NCBI GenBank assembly: GCA_021155045.1
Contig: JAJNQB010000019.1
Span: 1-64,000, forward strand
Reading direction: 5' to 3'
DNA from: Arcticibacter sp.
GTDB lineage: Bacteria > Bacteroidota > Bacteroidia > 2-12-FULL-35-15
DNA length: 64,000 bases
Position 1 is the stretch's first letter, and the number at the start of each line of letters is the position of its first letter. The translations under genes and the position numbers were made by a program. Shown piece by piece: positions 51,942 to 61,748 of this stretch. A model generated the notes under the pieces. The model ran no database searches and was not told where the DNA came from. It saw nothing but the letters and a program-made list of their open reading frames with translations.

Positions 51942-54770
51942 TTATTTGATAATAAGTATTTTTCTTACTGCTTGTTTAGAAGTGTTTTTTATCGATAAAA
52001 CATATACCCCAGCAGCATATTCATTCATATCAATGCTTCCAGAATTGTCTTTTGAGTAGCAATACTTTTCGGTAGTTTCTAGTACATTTCCCATAATATC
52101 AAATAGACTAATTGTATATGCTCCTTGTTCAAAAACATTGTATGTAAAAAACAATGTGTTGTTTTCAAAAAATGAATTATTTATTTGAAGGTCGCCCATT
52201 TCATTTTGTTCGCAAGAGACCATGATTGTATTAAACGTTTTTGATTCTCCATCAAAATCAATTTGACGTAAACGATAAAAAGCATCTTTTGAAAGTGGAA
52301 AATTATCTGTATATGTATAATGACGTGCTATTGTGCTATTCCCTGCTCCATCAACAGTTGCAATTGTTTCAAAGTATATTCCATCATCACTCCTGTTTAT
52401 TTCAAAATAATCATTATTTGTTTCAGAAGCTGTTGTCCAACGAATCTCAACGTTATTTGATTTACATTCTGCACTAAAATTAGTTAGCTCAATAGGCAAT
52501 GGTGCTGTTATAGCATTTACAGAGCCTATTGTAAAATACCCTGTTCCTGTTTGGATATTAGCATAGGGAACAGAAAAATAGATTTTTCCGCCAGTAGCTG
52601 AATAGCCTGCCAAAGGAGAATAGGTGTATTCTCCTGCAGACGCATTGCTGAAATTTGCATCATCATCAACTAACAAACGAATATCAACATTCGTGTTTGA
52701 ACCAAAACCAGATGGTCCACTTATTAAAGCCATATCTACTTCTACGATTAAATTTCCTGTAAACGTTCCTGTTTTTTGGGTTGCCCAAACTCTAGAAGTT
52801 TGACAACAGATTGCTGTAACTGGTCCTCCATGGCTGTAACCCGTAGAAATTGGGACAGTGAGGCTTCCTGCATTGCTTCCTACAACAAGAAATGATTTAT
52901 CATTTGTTAAAGCCACAGGTGTTGTAAAATTGGAATTTGCTAGAGCGATAATATCAGTACTTCCATTCAAGCTCGAAACACTTTGAGTTTTTATTTTATG
53001 TAATCCAGAATTGCCTGCCGCATTATCTCTTCCTAATCCAATTACATAATTATGGTATCCTGTTTGCCCATTCCATATTTGCGTTCCATCGCTTGCCATA
53101 TATATGGAAGCTGGTCCTGCACCAGCATTATTTCCCATTGTTATTCCATATTTTAAGCATAAATATGACTCTACCCTTTTCATTTCAGAAGAAGAAAGTT
53201 TTTTGTTGTAAGTCATCACTTCAGCAATATCAACATTACAATACAAGGGGTTTCCTAAATCATTACCCCCAATGTTTAAAGGCTTTGCTGTAGCTGCTCC
53301 AGACATATTTAATCCTGGGTTATTAATTGTAGCATCCAGATTTCCATTTAAGCGAAGAGCGATGCTAGATGCATCAGTAACGCCAGCCACTATAACATCT
53401 TTGTTTGAAATATTGGTTGTGCTAATATCATTTTTTCCTCCTGCATTATCATTTACAAAATCAAATCGTTGACGTGTACCGTTTAGTTCCATCCCAACTC
53501 TCCAACTGTTAGTAGGATTGTTTTCCCATTTATAATCTACCAATCCAGATCTAATGTTTTTTACCATAAAGATGGTATTATCTGTACTTCCGAATAAGGT
53601 AGGACCAGTAAAAGTATTTGCACTCACTAAAATATCATTTACTCCATCAAAACGTAAATAATCCTGATAGTTAACTGCACTAGCAATAACAGCAGGCCGG
53701 TTTGCTGCTGTTGCTTGATTAAGATTTCCTGTAATTCCTGCACCAGATTGATCTGCCCATGAACTCACAGGACTTCCTGTAACACCTACATCTGACTTAA
53801 CCCAATTTTTCAGCCCCAGAGCACTCGTCCCCGGATAACTTGGACAAACAGCAATTGTTCTTGTTCCTGCTGGATTGGTTGCCGTTGGAACTCTATTTAC
53901 TCCGCCAACAGTAATTTGAGTACAAGAAGCATCTACTAAATTTCCTGTGGTTGATGCAGGATTTATATCATAAGCAATCCAAAAATAATTAGTTCCTGCT
54001 ACAAGAGTTTGTGAACCTACTATTGTATTGCTTCCTCCACTTGGAGTAGTTCCTCCTAATACAAACTCATTTGTTGTATTAAACACATTTGTTGTTCCTG
54101 TATAATAAATATGAATTTTTGAAATATCGGCAAGCGTTCCGCTTGTGCTACTACCAGCAGCTAAATTAAATTGAGTTAATGACATTGGACTGCATGATCC
54201 TGATGTTACAACTTGCACACATATTATTTGTTGATCCAAATCACATTTTGTAACACCTGCTGTTGAAGCCTGAACAGTAGTGCAAGAAGTGAATGTCATG
54301 TTTGGAGGAGTTGTTGTTCTATAGGCAAGCAAAGCTGTGTTGCCTCCCCCACAAAAGTATGTGCTTACAAGAACCCTGTAAGTTCCTGCTGCCGTTGGTG
54401 TCCAAGTAACGTGCGATTGTAAACCACAAAAATCATCATTATATCCGCCTGTATAAGCTCCTGTATTGTCAAGTATTGTAATTTGTGTATCAAAAGATGC
54501 ATTACTTCCATTGGCAGCACAGTATGAAAAATCATACGTTGGTAAACAGCCTGCTGGAACAACAAATGTGTAGTAATTACCACTTGTTACATTCATTGTT
54601 TGATATGCTGAAGAAGGTACTGGTGAAAGAGCCCCCGCTGCTGTTCCTCCAGAACATTGACCAAAAACAAAAGAAGGTAATGCCAATAAAAAAGAAAATA
54701 AAAAAACACTTATTCGTAATTTAAAAACGATAGTGCGAAACATTTTCTGAATATTATTTTTATTAATCAT
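51942..54770 (-). CDS. Large secreted protein with BNR-associated N domain, LamG-like domain and T9SS sorting domain
   Basis: A 942-residue exported protein. The signal peptide ends near FVFGQC (an alternative start is the Met ten residues in). Residues ~40-150 form a beta-sandwich (YYTFVVPAGCLPTYDFSYC ... GTYRVLVSTYFCGGG). Then comes a segment resembling the BNR-associated N-terminal domain (LADISKIHIYYTGTTNVFNTTNEF). A concanavalin/LamG-like region follows (LKNWVKSDVGVTGSPVSSWADQ to about 540). The C-terminus is a T9SS type A sorting domain (SGSIDMNEYAAGVYVLSI ... VRKILIIK). Surface or secreted; carbohydrate binding is possible but not shown. A TAAATTTG element precedes the gene. Confidence 0.82.
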   Translation of the reverse strand: MINKNNIQKMFRTIVFKLRISVFLFSFLLALPSFVFGQCSGGTAAGALSPVPSSAYQTMNVTSGNYYTFVVPAGCLPTYDFSYCAANGSNASFDTQITILDNTGAYTGGYNDDFCGLQSHVTWTPTAAGTYRVLVSTYFCGGGNTALLAYRTTTPPNMTFTSCTTVQASTAGVTKCDLDQQIICVQVVTSGSCSPMSLTQFNLAAGSSTSGTLADISKIHIYYTGTTNVFNTTNEFVLGGTTPSGGSNTIVGSQTLVAGTNYFWIAYDINPASTTGNLVDASCTQITVGGVNRVPTATNPAGTRTIAVCPSYPGTSALGLKNWVKSDVGVTGSPVSSWADQSGAGITGNLNQATAANRPAVIASAVNYQDYLRFDGVNDILVSANTFTGPTLFGSTDNTIFMVKNIRSGLVDYKWENNPTNSWRVGMELNGTRQRFDFVNDNAGGKNDISTTNISNKDVIVAGVTDASSIALRLNGNLDATINNPGLNMSGAATAKPLNIGGNDLGNPLYCNVDIAEVMTYNKKLSSSEMKRVESYLCLKYGITMGNNAGAGPASIYMASDGTQIWNGQTGYHNYVIGLGRDNAAGNSGLHKIKTQSVSSLNGSTDIIALANSNFTTPVALTNDKSFLVVGSNAGSLTVPISTGYSHGGPVTAICCQTSRVWATQKTGTFTGNLIVEVDMALISGPSGFGSNTNVDIRLLVDDDANFSNASAGEYTYSPLAGYSATGGKIYFSVPYANIQTGTGYFTIGSVNAITAPLPIELTNFSAECKSNNVEIRWTTASETNNDYFEINRSDDGIYFETIATVDGAGNSTIARHYTYTDNFPLSKDAFYRLRQIDFDGESKTFNTIMVSCEQNEMGDLQINNSFFENNTLFFTYNVFEQGAYTISLFDIMGNVLETTEKYCYSKDNSGSIDMNEYAAGVYVLSIKNTSKQAVRKILIIK

Positions 54771-54786
54771 AGCTATTTTTCGAATC

Positions 54787-54794
54787 CAAATTTA
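54787..54794 (-). promoter_or_regulatory. Bacteroidota -7 element (TAAATTTG) of the T9SS gene at 54770
   Basis: TAAATTTG on the minus strand matches TAnnTTTG, 16 bases before the ATG. Confidence 0.4.
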
Positions 54795-54920
54795 AAGACA
54801 AACATTGCCTATTGGGAACCAAACGTAATAAGTGGCGGGAATATGGAATAACTGGACGCAGTTGTGTTTTAAGTGCCCCCCAAAGCAATGAAAATAACCT
54901 CTTCACGAACATTATTTTGC

Positions 54921-54950
54921 CTCATTATATTATAAAGTCTCATTATATTA
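54921..54950 (+). promoter_or_regulatory. Direct repeat upstream of the LytS/LytTR pair, candidate operator
   Basis: CTCATTATATTA occurs at 54921-54932 and again at 54939-54950, an 18-base period, 24 bases before the kinase ATG. LytTR regulators bind pairs of direct repeats, so this could be an autoregulatory site. The AT-rich context weakens the case. Confidence 0.3.
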
Positions 54951-54973
54951 GCACTAATTAATATTATAGAAAA

Positions 54974-57946
54974 ATGAAAAAAATTTATAAATGTTGTTTA
55001 TTACTCTTTTCATTTTTTCATTTTTTATCTTATGCTCAAATAACGTCTTCTGTTTCTGAATTAAGTCTTTCGCCAAAAGAAAAATATTCCATTCAAACTT
55101 GGACAACAGAAAATGGCTTACCACAAAATTCTATCAATGACATCGTACAAACAAATGATGGTTATCTATGGCTAGCAACTTTTGATGGTTTAGTACGATT
55201 TGATGGTTTAAAATTCGAAGTTTACAACACCTCAAACACCCCAGAAATAAAAGTAAATGGAGTAAAAAGACTGTTTGTAGATAATAAGGGCTATTTATGG
55301 ATTATTTGTACAGATGGAAATTTAATTAGTTATTATCAAAAAAAATTCCAGCAACATATTTTACCCAGTAAAGTAATTATTTTTAACCCATCAATAGGTA
55401 ATTGGGCGAACAATGGAATTATTGTTGCTTGCGAAAACAATAAAATTTACACAATTTCTGATAATCACTATAACGATTTTTCTTTCCCAAAAAACATCAA
55501 CAAGATTAACACACTCATTTCTAAATACAATGACCAACTTTATATTGGAACAACTTCAGGCGTTTATTCTTTTATTAATGGGAAATGGAACAACTATGAA
55601 ATTTTGCAAGGGCAAGATTGTATTTTCTTTTCTCGATCTCCGATCAATGATATTATAGCTAATGTAGATAATAAACTATACTTACTTCACCTTCAAAATG
55701 CTGACGAAATAAAATTGCCTATCTCCTTAAAAGAGTTTAAAAGTTTTTTTGTAGGATTTGATGAATCTCAACAGATGATGCTTCTTACTGAAAAAGGACT
55801 CTATGTGATGAATTCTGAAACAGTAGAGAATATCAATACAGAAAATGGACTTTCTAGTAAATCCATTACCTCCGCCTTTGTAGATAAACAAAACAATTTG
55901 TGGGTAGGGACATCAAACGGAGGTTTAAATAAATTGAAAACAAAATTTTTTAAAACTATCGATTCTGAAAATGGCTTGAGCGGTGATGGAGTAACTGGTA
56001 TTATTGAAACTCAAACAAAAGGTATTTTAATTGAGAACAATTGTAGTGGTGTTAGTCTGTACTCAAAAAACACATTCTCTTCTTTGTATAAAGGGTTAAA
56101 GGGAAATTGTTTTTGGAGTGTATTTGAAGATGAACAAAAAAATATTTGGTTTGGAACTTATGGAAATGGAATAATTGTAATTGATGAAAATGGAAAAACG
56201 AAAGAATATAAAAAAGAGCAAGGACTCAGCGGAAATGTCGTTTTTTCAATTTACCAAGATTCAAAAAAAACAATTTGGGTGGGCACAAACGAAGGCTTAT
56301 GTTATTTTGAAAAAAATCATTTTATTTCTTTCGATAGCTCTTATAAAAACACCATTACCTATATTTTTGAAGATAGAAATAAACAACTTTTTTTATGTTC
56401 TGATATTGGTTTATTAATAATAAATGGACAACAAATAACTCCACTGAAAAACTCTGGGTTAGAAAACATTAATGCTAGGTATATTTATGAAGACAAAGAT
56501 GGCGTATTGTGGATAGGCACTCACGGAAGTGGACTTATTCGATTAAAAAATGGAAGTGCGTTTTCTTTTTATAAAAAGTATATACCATTAGATATTAATG
56601 TCTGGAGTATTTCTGAAGATGAGCAAGGCAATTTTTGGCTTCCTTCAAACTCGGGAATGTATGTTGTTCCGAAAAAAGAGCTGAACGATTTTGCAGATGG
56701 ATTTAGTAAAAACATAAATCCATCTTTTTTATCAAAAGAAGATGGATTAAAGAGTATTGAATTTAATGGCGGATTTCAACCAACTGTTCTACAAACCAAA
56801 ACAGGGGAGTTTTGGTTTCCAACCGTTAAAGGGGTTGCTATTATAAATCCTAAAAAAATACAAACTTCAAGCTTCAACCCACAAGTGGTAATTGAGAATA
56901 TTATTGTTGAAGACAAGCTTTTAACTTTTAAAGATTCTATTTCAATTTCATCTTCTGTTTCTTCAATTGTTATAAAATTTACCGCGCCTTCATTCAATAA
57001 TCCTTCAAAAATAAATTTTCAGTATAAGATGGAAGGAATTGATAATGACTGGATAAACCTTGGAGATGCTCGCGAAATAAAACTAAGTGCTATTCCCTAC
57101 AACACACATCTTCTAAGAATCCGTGTTGCTGGAACAAATGATAATAAAGAAGCGAATTTAGTAATAATCCGAACGCTTCCTTTTTGGAAAGAAACTCGGT
57201 TTATTATTAGCCTAATTTTTACTTTTATTTTACTCACCATCATCGTTACTTTTATAATAATACAAATTATACAAAAACGGGAAAAAACAAAAACACAATT
57301 AAACAAACAGTATGCAAATATCGAATTGAAAGCACTGCAAACTCAATTAAATCCTCATTTTATTTTTAACTGTTTAAATTCTATCCAACATTTTATTGTT
57401 GTTAATGATGAAAAATCAGCAAGTAAATATTTAACAAAATTTTCAACCTTAATGAGAAAATTTTTGGAGCACTCTAAATTTAATAAGGTTTCATTGCAAG
57501 AAGAAATTGAATTATTGAGTTTATATGTTGAGCTAGAAACACTGAGAAGTAAAAATAAATTTAAGTTTGTTTTATCTGTGAGCCCAGAAGTTAATGTTTT
57601 CAATATTGAGATTCCCAGTATGCTTTTTCAACCATTTGTTGAAAATGCGATTAATCATGGATTGTTCTATCTTGAAAGGAATGGAACTTTATCAATTAGC
57701 TTTAAATTGGAAAACAATTCTTTGGTAGGTTATATTGAAGATGACGGAGTAGGCAGGGAACGCTCTAAAATATTAAGATCAGAAAGTCATAAAGAACATT
57801 TTTCGCGAGGAATGGAAATTATCAAAGAGAGAATAGCAATATTAAACTATATTGAAAATTGTAATATCGAGATGGAAATTTTTGATAAATTCGGTGAAAA
57901 TAATGAGCCAATGGGAACAATTGTAACAATAAAAATTCCAATGTAG
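54974..57946 (+). CDS. Propeller-type LytS-family sensor histidine kinase
   Basis: A 990-residue membrane sensor. A signal peptide (ending FLSYAQ) leads a periplasmic two-propeller region built of Reg_prop repeats (TENGLPQNSINDIVQTNDGY, DKQNNLWVGTSNGGLNKL, DSKKTIWVGTNEGLCYF, DKDGVLWIGTHGSGLIRL). Then come a Y_Y_Y domain (NFQYKMEGIDNDWINLGD), a span near residues 740-762, and a His_kinase/HATPase pair. The phospho-accepting His795 is in QLNPHFIFNCLNSI; the ATP site includes PSMLFQPFVENAINHGL and GYIEDDGVGRERS. It signals to the LytTR regulator that starts 4 bases later. The ligand is unknown; the propeller is full-length, unlike that of the protein at 29029. Confidence 0.92.
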   Translation: MKKIYKCCLLLFSFFHFLSYAQITSSVSELSLSPKEKYSIQTWTTENGLPQNSINDIVQTNDGYLWLATFDGLVRFDGLKFEVYNTSNTPEIKVNGVKRLFVDNKGYLWIICTDGNLISYYQKKFQQHILPSKVIIFNPSIGNWANNGIIVACENNKIYTISDNHYNDFSFPKNINKINTLISKYNDQLYIGTTSGVYSFINGKWNNYEILQGQDCIFFSRSPINDIIANVDNKLYLLHLQNADEIKLPISLKEFKSFFVGFDESQQMMLLTEKGLYVMNSETVENINTENGLSSKSITSAFVDKQNNLWVGTSNGGLNKLKTKFFKTIDSENGLSGDGVTGIIETQTKGILIENNCSGVSLYSKNTFSSLYKGLKGNCFWSVFEDEQKNIWFGTYGNGIIVIDENGKTKEYKKEQGLSGNVVFSIYQDSKKTIWVGTNEGLCYFEKNHFISFDSSYKNTITYIFEDRNKQLFLCSDIGLLIINGQQITPLKNSGLENINARYIYEDKDGVLWIGTHGSGLIRLKNGSAFSFYKKYIPLDINVWSISEDEQGNFWLPSNSGMYVVPKKELNDFADGFSKNINPSFLSKEDGLKSIEFNGGFQPTVLQTKTGEFWFPTVKGVAIINPKKIQTSSFNPQVVIENIIVEDKLLTFKDSISISSSVSSIVIKFTAPSFNNPSKINFQYKMEGIDNDWINLGDAREIKLSAIPYNTHLLRIRVAGTNDNKEANLVIIRTLPFWKETRFIISLIFTFILLTIIVTFIIIQIIQKREKTKTQLNKQYANIELKALQTQLNPHFIFNCLNSIQHFIVVNDEKSASKYLTKFSTLMRKFLEHSKFNKVSLQEEIELLSLYVELETLRSKNKFKFVLSVSPEVNVFNIEIPSMLFQPFVENAINHGLFYLERNGTLSISFKLENNSLVGYIEDDGVGRERSKILRSESHKEHFSRGMEIIKERIAILNYIENCNIEMEIFDKFGENNEPMGTIVTIKIPM

Positions 57947-57950
57947 TATT

Positions 57951-58700
57951 ATGAAAGCAATTATAATTGATGATGAAGAATTAGGAAGAACAATGCTTAA
58001 GGTGCTTATTCAAAAATACTGCCCCGAAATAATTGTGGCTGGAGAAGCATCATCAGTTAAAGAAGCAAAAAAACAAATAGAAGAACATAAACCTTCCCTA
58101 ATTTTTTTGGATATTGAAATGCCCGATGGCTCAGGTTTTGATTTGTTGAAACATTTTCCTTCACCATTTTTTTCTGTTATTTTTATTACCGCCTATGATC
58201 AGTATGCAGTAAAAGCATTTAAGTACAGTGCTGTTGACTACCTCCTCAAGCCAATAAATATAGAAGAATTATGTGATGCCGTAAAAAAAGCTACAAAAAC
58301 AAGTTACAAAGAAGAAACAAAATTTGCATTAGAACATTTAATTGATAGCCATAACAACTACGGCATTTCAAAAAGCAACAAAATTGCTCTACCTACTTTA
58401 GAAGGGCTTATTTTTATTGATATTTCAGAAATAATAAGATGTGAAGCAGATGGAAGATATACTATGTGCTGGGCAAACAATGGTAAAAAATTACATTTAA
58501 CCCGCAATTTAAAAGATTTCGAAGAGCAATTAACTCGTTTTGGATTTTGCCGAGTTCACCATGCACATCTCGTTAATTTGAATCACATTAAAAATTACAT
58601 CAAAGGAGAAGGAGGACAAATAACTATGGCTAATGGAGATGTTATCACTGTCTCAAAAAGAAAGAAAGAAGAGTTTTTAAAAAGTTTAAATAAAATATAA
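57951..58700 (+). CDS. LytTR-family response regulator
   Basis: A 249-residue DNA-binding regulator. Receiver domain: IIIDDEELG, phospho-acceptor Asp54 in LIFLDIEMPDGSG, ITAYDQYAVKAFKYSAVDYLLKP. The C-terminal LytTR domain (FIDISEIIRCEADGRYTMCW ... FGFCRVHHAHLVNLNHIKNY) inserts beta-strands into the DNA major groove in this family. It is coupled to the LytS kinase upstream. The direct repeats at 54921-54950 are a possible target. Confidence 0.95.
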   Translation: MKAIIIDDEELGRTMLKVLIQKYCPEIIVAGEASSVKEAKKQIEEHKPSLIFLDIEMPDGSGFDLLKHFPSPFFSVIFITAYDQYAVKAFKYSAVDYLLKPINIEELCDAVKKATKTSYKEETKFALEHLIDSHNNYGISKSNKIALPTLEGLIFIDISEIIRCEADGRYTMCWANNGKKLHLTRNLKDFEEQLTRFGFCRVHHAHLVNLNHIKNYIKGEGGQITMANGDVITVSKRKKEEFLKSLNKI

Positions 58701-58701
58701 A

Positions 58702-58887
58702 TTATTTGGAAGAATTGTTTTTGTGAGAATGCAATTTCAAGCATTGTGGGCACAAACAATTATCGTATTTTTCTTTTAGTTCTTTAAGCGTAGCTATATC
58801 TAAAAACAATTCTTCACACCAGCATCCTGGTTTTTCATTGCCACATTCAAAATCAACATTGCATTTAGAACATTTTTTTGCTGACAT
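58702..58887 (-). CDS. Small cysteine-rich CWC-domain protein
   Basis: A 61-residue protein with eight cysteines in CSKCNVDFECGNEKPGCWC and CLCPQCLKLH, the cysteine-rich CWC pattern, probably a zinc-binding fold. I use ATG 58887 (MSAKKCSKCN), one base after the folB stop; the frame extends to 58905, inside folB. It is the last gene of the gltX-TonB receptor-folB run and converges with the LytTR gene. Function unknown. Confidence 0.75.
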   Translation of the reverse strand: MSAKKCSKCNVDFECGNEKPGCWCEELFLDIATLKELKEKYDNCLCPQCLKLHSHKNNSSK

Positions 58888-58888
58888 A

Positions 58889-59239
58889 TTATTCTGCAAT
58901 AACAATACTTACTTTATCTACATCTCCATTCATTGGAGGATTGTGTTTAGTAACCTTTACCTCTACTTTTTTTAATGTAATAAATTCTTGTTTCAATTCA
59001 TCTACAATTCTTTGTCCTACTTGTTCTATTAATTTTGAACGAATAGCCATTTGTTTTTTTACTATTTTAAAAACAGTAACGTAGTCAATTGTTTTACTTA
59101 AATCATCTGTTTTGGCTGCTTCCGAAAAATCTGTTTCCATTGTAACATCAACGGTATAATTGGTTCCGATTTTTGCTTCTTCATCCAAACAACCGTGATA
59201 AGCAAAAACGTTTATTCCTTCAACAATTATTTTATGCAT
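58889..59239 (-). CDS. folB: Dihydroneopterin aldolase
   Basis: A folate-synthesis enzyme that splits dihydroneopterin into 6-hydroxymethyl-dihydropterin and glycolaldehyde. The 116-residue protein has the conserved INVFAYHGCLDEEAKIGT (active-site Tyr/His and Glu), TIDYVTVFKIV, LIEQVGQRIVDEL and KVTKHNPPMNGDVDKVSI (catalytic Lys and substrate loop). It sits 11 bases after the receptor gene. Confidence 0.94.
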   Translation of the reverse strand: MHKIIVEGINVFAYHGCLDEEAKIGTNYTVDVTMETDFSEAAKTDDLSKTIDYVTVFKIVKKQMAIRSKLIEQVGQRIVDELKQEFITLKKVEVKVTKHNPPMNGDVDKVSIVIAE

Positions 59240-59250
59240 TGAGATATATT

Positions 59251-61737
59251 TTAAAAATCCATTCCATCTGTTCCATCTCCACCTCTGTTTTGTTTTCCGT
59301 TATTTTTGTTGCGTTTAAACACAGAAGCATCTGCTTTTCCGAAAGTCCAAGTAACAGCAAATTTAACAAAACGAGACTCTCTTCTTCTGGTTAAATCCTG
59401 AACATAATCGGGTGTATCGTAGTGCATTCCTTTGCGTTTCGAATTTAATACATCATTTAAACTCAAATTAAATGTTAAGCGTTGCTTAAAACTTTTGTTA
59501 ATTGATAAATCAAAAAAATACATTTCTATTGTTCGTCCTTGTGCTAAAGGTTTTGGCGCTTCATAATTACCATTTGCTTGAAAAGTAATATCCAAAGGCA
59601 ACTTATAAGATAACGTTAATTTACTTTCCCAACTATATCCTCCATTTTGAAATGTTTGCCCTTGACTATTTGAATATTTTATGTTTAAATAATATGATGT
59701 AATGTTTGCAGTAACATTTAAATTTTTTAAAACAGTAAACTTAACAGTGTTTTCCCAACCATAAGAATAGCTGTCATTACCATTCACAAAAGTATTTACT
59801 AAAACAGATTGGTCATTTGGATTTGGATAAGCAAAACTTGTAATTGCATTCTCTGTGTATTTAAAATAAACAGACGTTAAATAGTTCGTCTTTTTCTTGA
59901 CGTAGTTGTAGTTAATCTCTGCTAAATTCACAAACTCTGGAGCAAGGGCTGGATTTCCAATTCTATAATTAAATCTATCAGCAAACATGATGAAAGGCAT
60001 TAACTGAAAAAAGTTTGGACGCTCAATTTTTCTGCTAAAATTCACTTGCACTTCATTTGCTTCCCCAAATTTTCTGCTTAAATAAACTCCGGGAAAAATG
60101 GATCTTAAAATGTTGGATGCTTTAGATGGGTATGAATAATAAAAATCCTGTCCTGTTTTATTTAACAAAATTCCTTTATAATAGGATTGCTCAAATCTAA
60201 GACCTGCTTGTATATTTATTTTTTTTACTCGTGTAATGTAATTTACATAAGCAGCATTTACAATATCATCAATTAAATAATCGTTTGATAAAAGTGAATC
60301 GTACAAATAATTTGCCGAAGGGTAAGAATAGTTGGATGTTTCGTTTGTACTTCTGCTTTGTTTATATGTACTTTTTAATCCTAATTCTATTTTTGAACTA
60401 TCATTTAATGGATTAGAAAAATCAATCTGAAATGTTCCTAAATTATTAAATCCAGAAGCTACATTTTTTTGAATCTCTGGACCTGCATCAGAACTTCCAG
60501 GTATATAATTGTTTGTGGTAAACAAATATCCTCCATTATTTTTTCCGTAATTATAATTTGCATCAATAGTTAATTCTTTTTGAGGTTTAGGAAATGTTTT
60601 TCTGTATGTTAATTGTCCATTATAATTATCAAAATGTCCTTCATTTTCATTCAATCTTCCTCCAAATGAATTGGTATCATTACTTGAATTTAGTGATTTA
60701 TAATTTTGAAAATCAGCTGATTTATGCAACCCTTTTGTGGCAGTTCCTCCAAGTGTAATCATATTTCTATTGTTGATATTATAATCAATAGAGAAGCGAG
60801 CCATATTCATTCCACGGGTGCTGTATGTTAAATTTTGCTGGTCGAAATATTTTACTGGCTCTGGAAAAGTAATGTTTTCTCTTTTTGTAAAGCCTTTTGC
60901 GATGTTTCTTCCAGTATTATAACTATAAGTAAGTGAAAAATTAAATGGACTTTCTTTAACATTAATATTCCCCATTGCATTATATCTATCATTTGTTCCA
61001 ACACCAGCTTGCACCATGCCATTATAACCAGGTTTAGTATTTTTTTTCATCACTACGTTTAAAATTCCGCCAGTTGTATTAGCATCAAATTTAACAGAAG
61101 GGTTTGTAATTACTTCAATCCTGTCAATTTGGTCAGCAGGAATTTGTTCCATTGTAAGGTTAGATGGTCGTCCATCAATAAAAATTTGAACAGAACTGTT
61201 ACGCAAAGTAATTCCACCATCTGCATCCACAGAAATACTAGGAATATTTTTTAATGCGTCTAATCCCGTTCCTCCTGTTACACTCAAATCTTTATCAACA
61301 TTATAAACTTTTCTATCGATGCTCATCGACATCGTACTTTTTTCTGATGTAACTTCTACTTCTTTTAAAACAGAAATATCTGGTTCAATTTTTATATTCC
61401 CTAAATCGCGTTCTATGTTTTGTGGATTGATAAAAACTTTTTGCTCAAATTTTTTATACCCGATAAAATGAACTCGCAAAACAAACATCCCCATTGGTAG
61501 GTTTTCCAAAGAAAAATCTCCGTTTTGTTTTGTTAGTGTCCCAGATATTGCGCTGTCTTTTTGGTTAAATAAAGCTACTGAAGCAAATTCTACTGCTTGT
61601 TTTGTTTTTACATCAATAATTTTTCCGTAAATACGACCAACGCTTAGGGACTTCATGTTGGTTCCTTTGTTTGGCATTTGAGCCTGAACAAGCAAGGGAA
61701 AAACAAAAAGCAAATAGGATTTAAAAAATTTCATCAA
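59251..61737 (-). CDS. TonB-dependent receptor with OMP_b-brl_3 barrel
   Basis: An 828-residue outer-membrane protein. The signal peptide ends near LLVQAQ. A carboxypeptidase-regulatory-like domain follows (GRIYGKIIDVKTKQAVEFASV ... LPMGMFVLRVHFIGYKKF, residues ~34-115). Then comes the plug (DALKNIPSISVDADGGITLR, IFIDGRPSNLTMEQIPADQI, EVITNPSVKFDANTTGGILN) and a barrel ending in FVKFAVTWTFGK. The C-terminal tail is Asn/Gly-rich (NNGKQNRGGDGTDGMDF). It imports an unknown ligand using TonB energy. No SusD partner is adjacent, so it is not a typical polysaccharide locus. It follows gltX by 11 bases. Confidence 0.92.
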   Translation of the reverse strand: MMKFFKSYLLFVFPLLVQAQMPNKGTNMKSLSVGRIYGKIIDVKTKQAVEFASVALFNQKDSAISGTLTKQNGDFSLENLPMGMFVLRVHFIGYKKFEQKVFINPQNIERDLGNIKIEPDISVLKEVEVTSEKSTMSMSIDRKVYNVDKDLSVTGGTGLDALKNIPSISVDADGGITLRNSSVQIFIDGRPSNLTMEQIPADQIDRIEVITNPSVKFDANTTGGILNVVMKKNTKPGYNGMVQAGVGTNDRYNAMGNINVKESPFNFSLTYSYNTGRNIAKGFTKRENITFPEPVKYFDQQNLTYSTRGMNMARFSIDYNINNRNMITLGGTATKGLHKSADFQNYKSLNSSNDTNSFGGRLNENEGHFDNYNGQLTYRKTFPKPQKELTIDANYNYGKNNGGYLFTTNNYIPGSSDAGPEIQKNVASGFNNLGTFQIDFSNPLNDSSKIELGLKSTYKQSRSTNETSNYSYPSANYLYDSLLSNDYLIDDIVNAAYVNYITRVKKINIQAGLRFEQSYYKGILLNKTGQDFYYSYPSKASNILRSIFPGVYLSRKFGEANEVQVNFSRKIERPNFFQLMPFIMFADRFNYRIGNPALAPEFVNLAEINYNYVKKKTNYLTSVYFKYTENAITSFAYPNPNDQSVLVNTFVNGNDSYSYGWENTVKFTVLKNLNVTANITSYYLNIKYSNSQGQTFQNGGYSWESKLTLSYKLPLDITFQANGNYEAPKPLAQGRTIEMYFFDLSINKSFKQRLTFNLSLNDVLNSKRKGMHYDTPDYVQDLTRRRESRFVKFAVTWTFGKADASVFKRNKNNGKQNRGGDGTDGMDF

Positions 61738-61748
61738 TGTAATCGCAA

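Noticed and set aside
59251..61737. Polysaccharide utilisation locus around the TonB receptor
   Set aside because: No SusD-like gene, glycoside hydrolase or regulator is adjacent; the receptor sits between gltX and folB.
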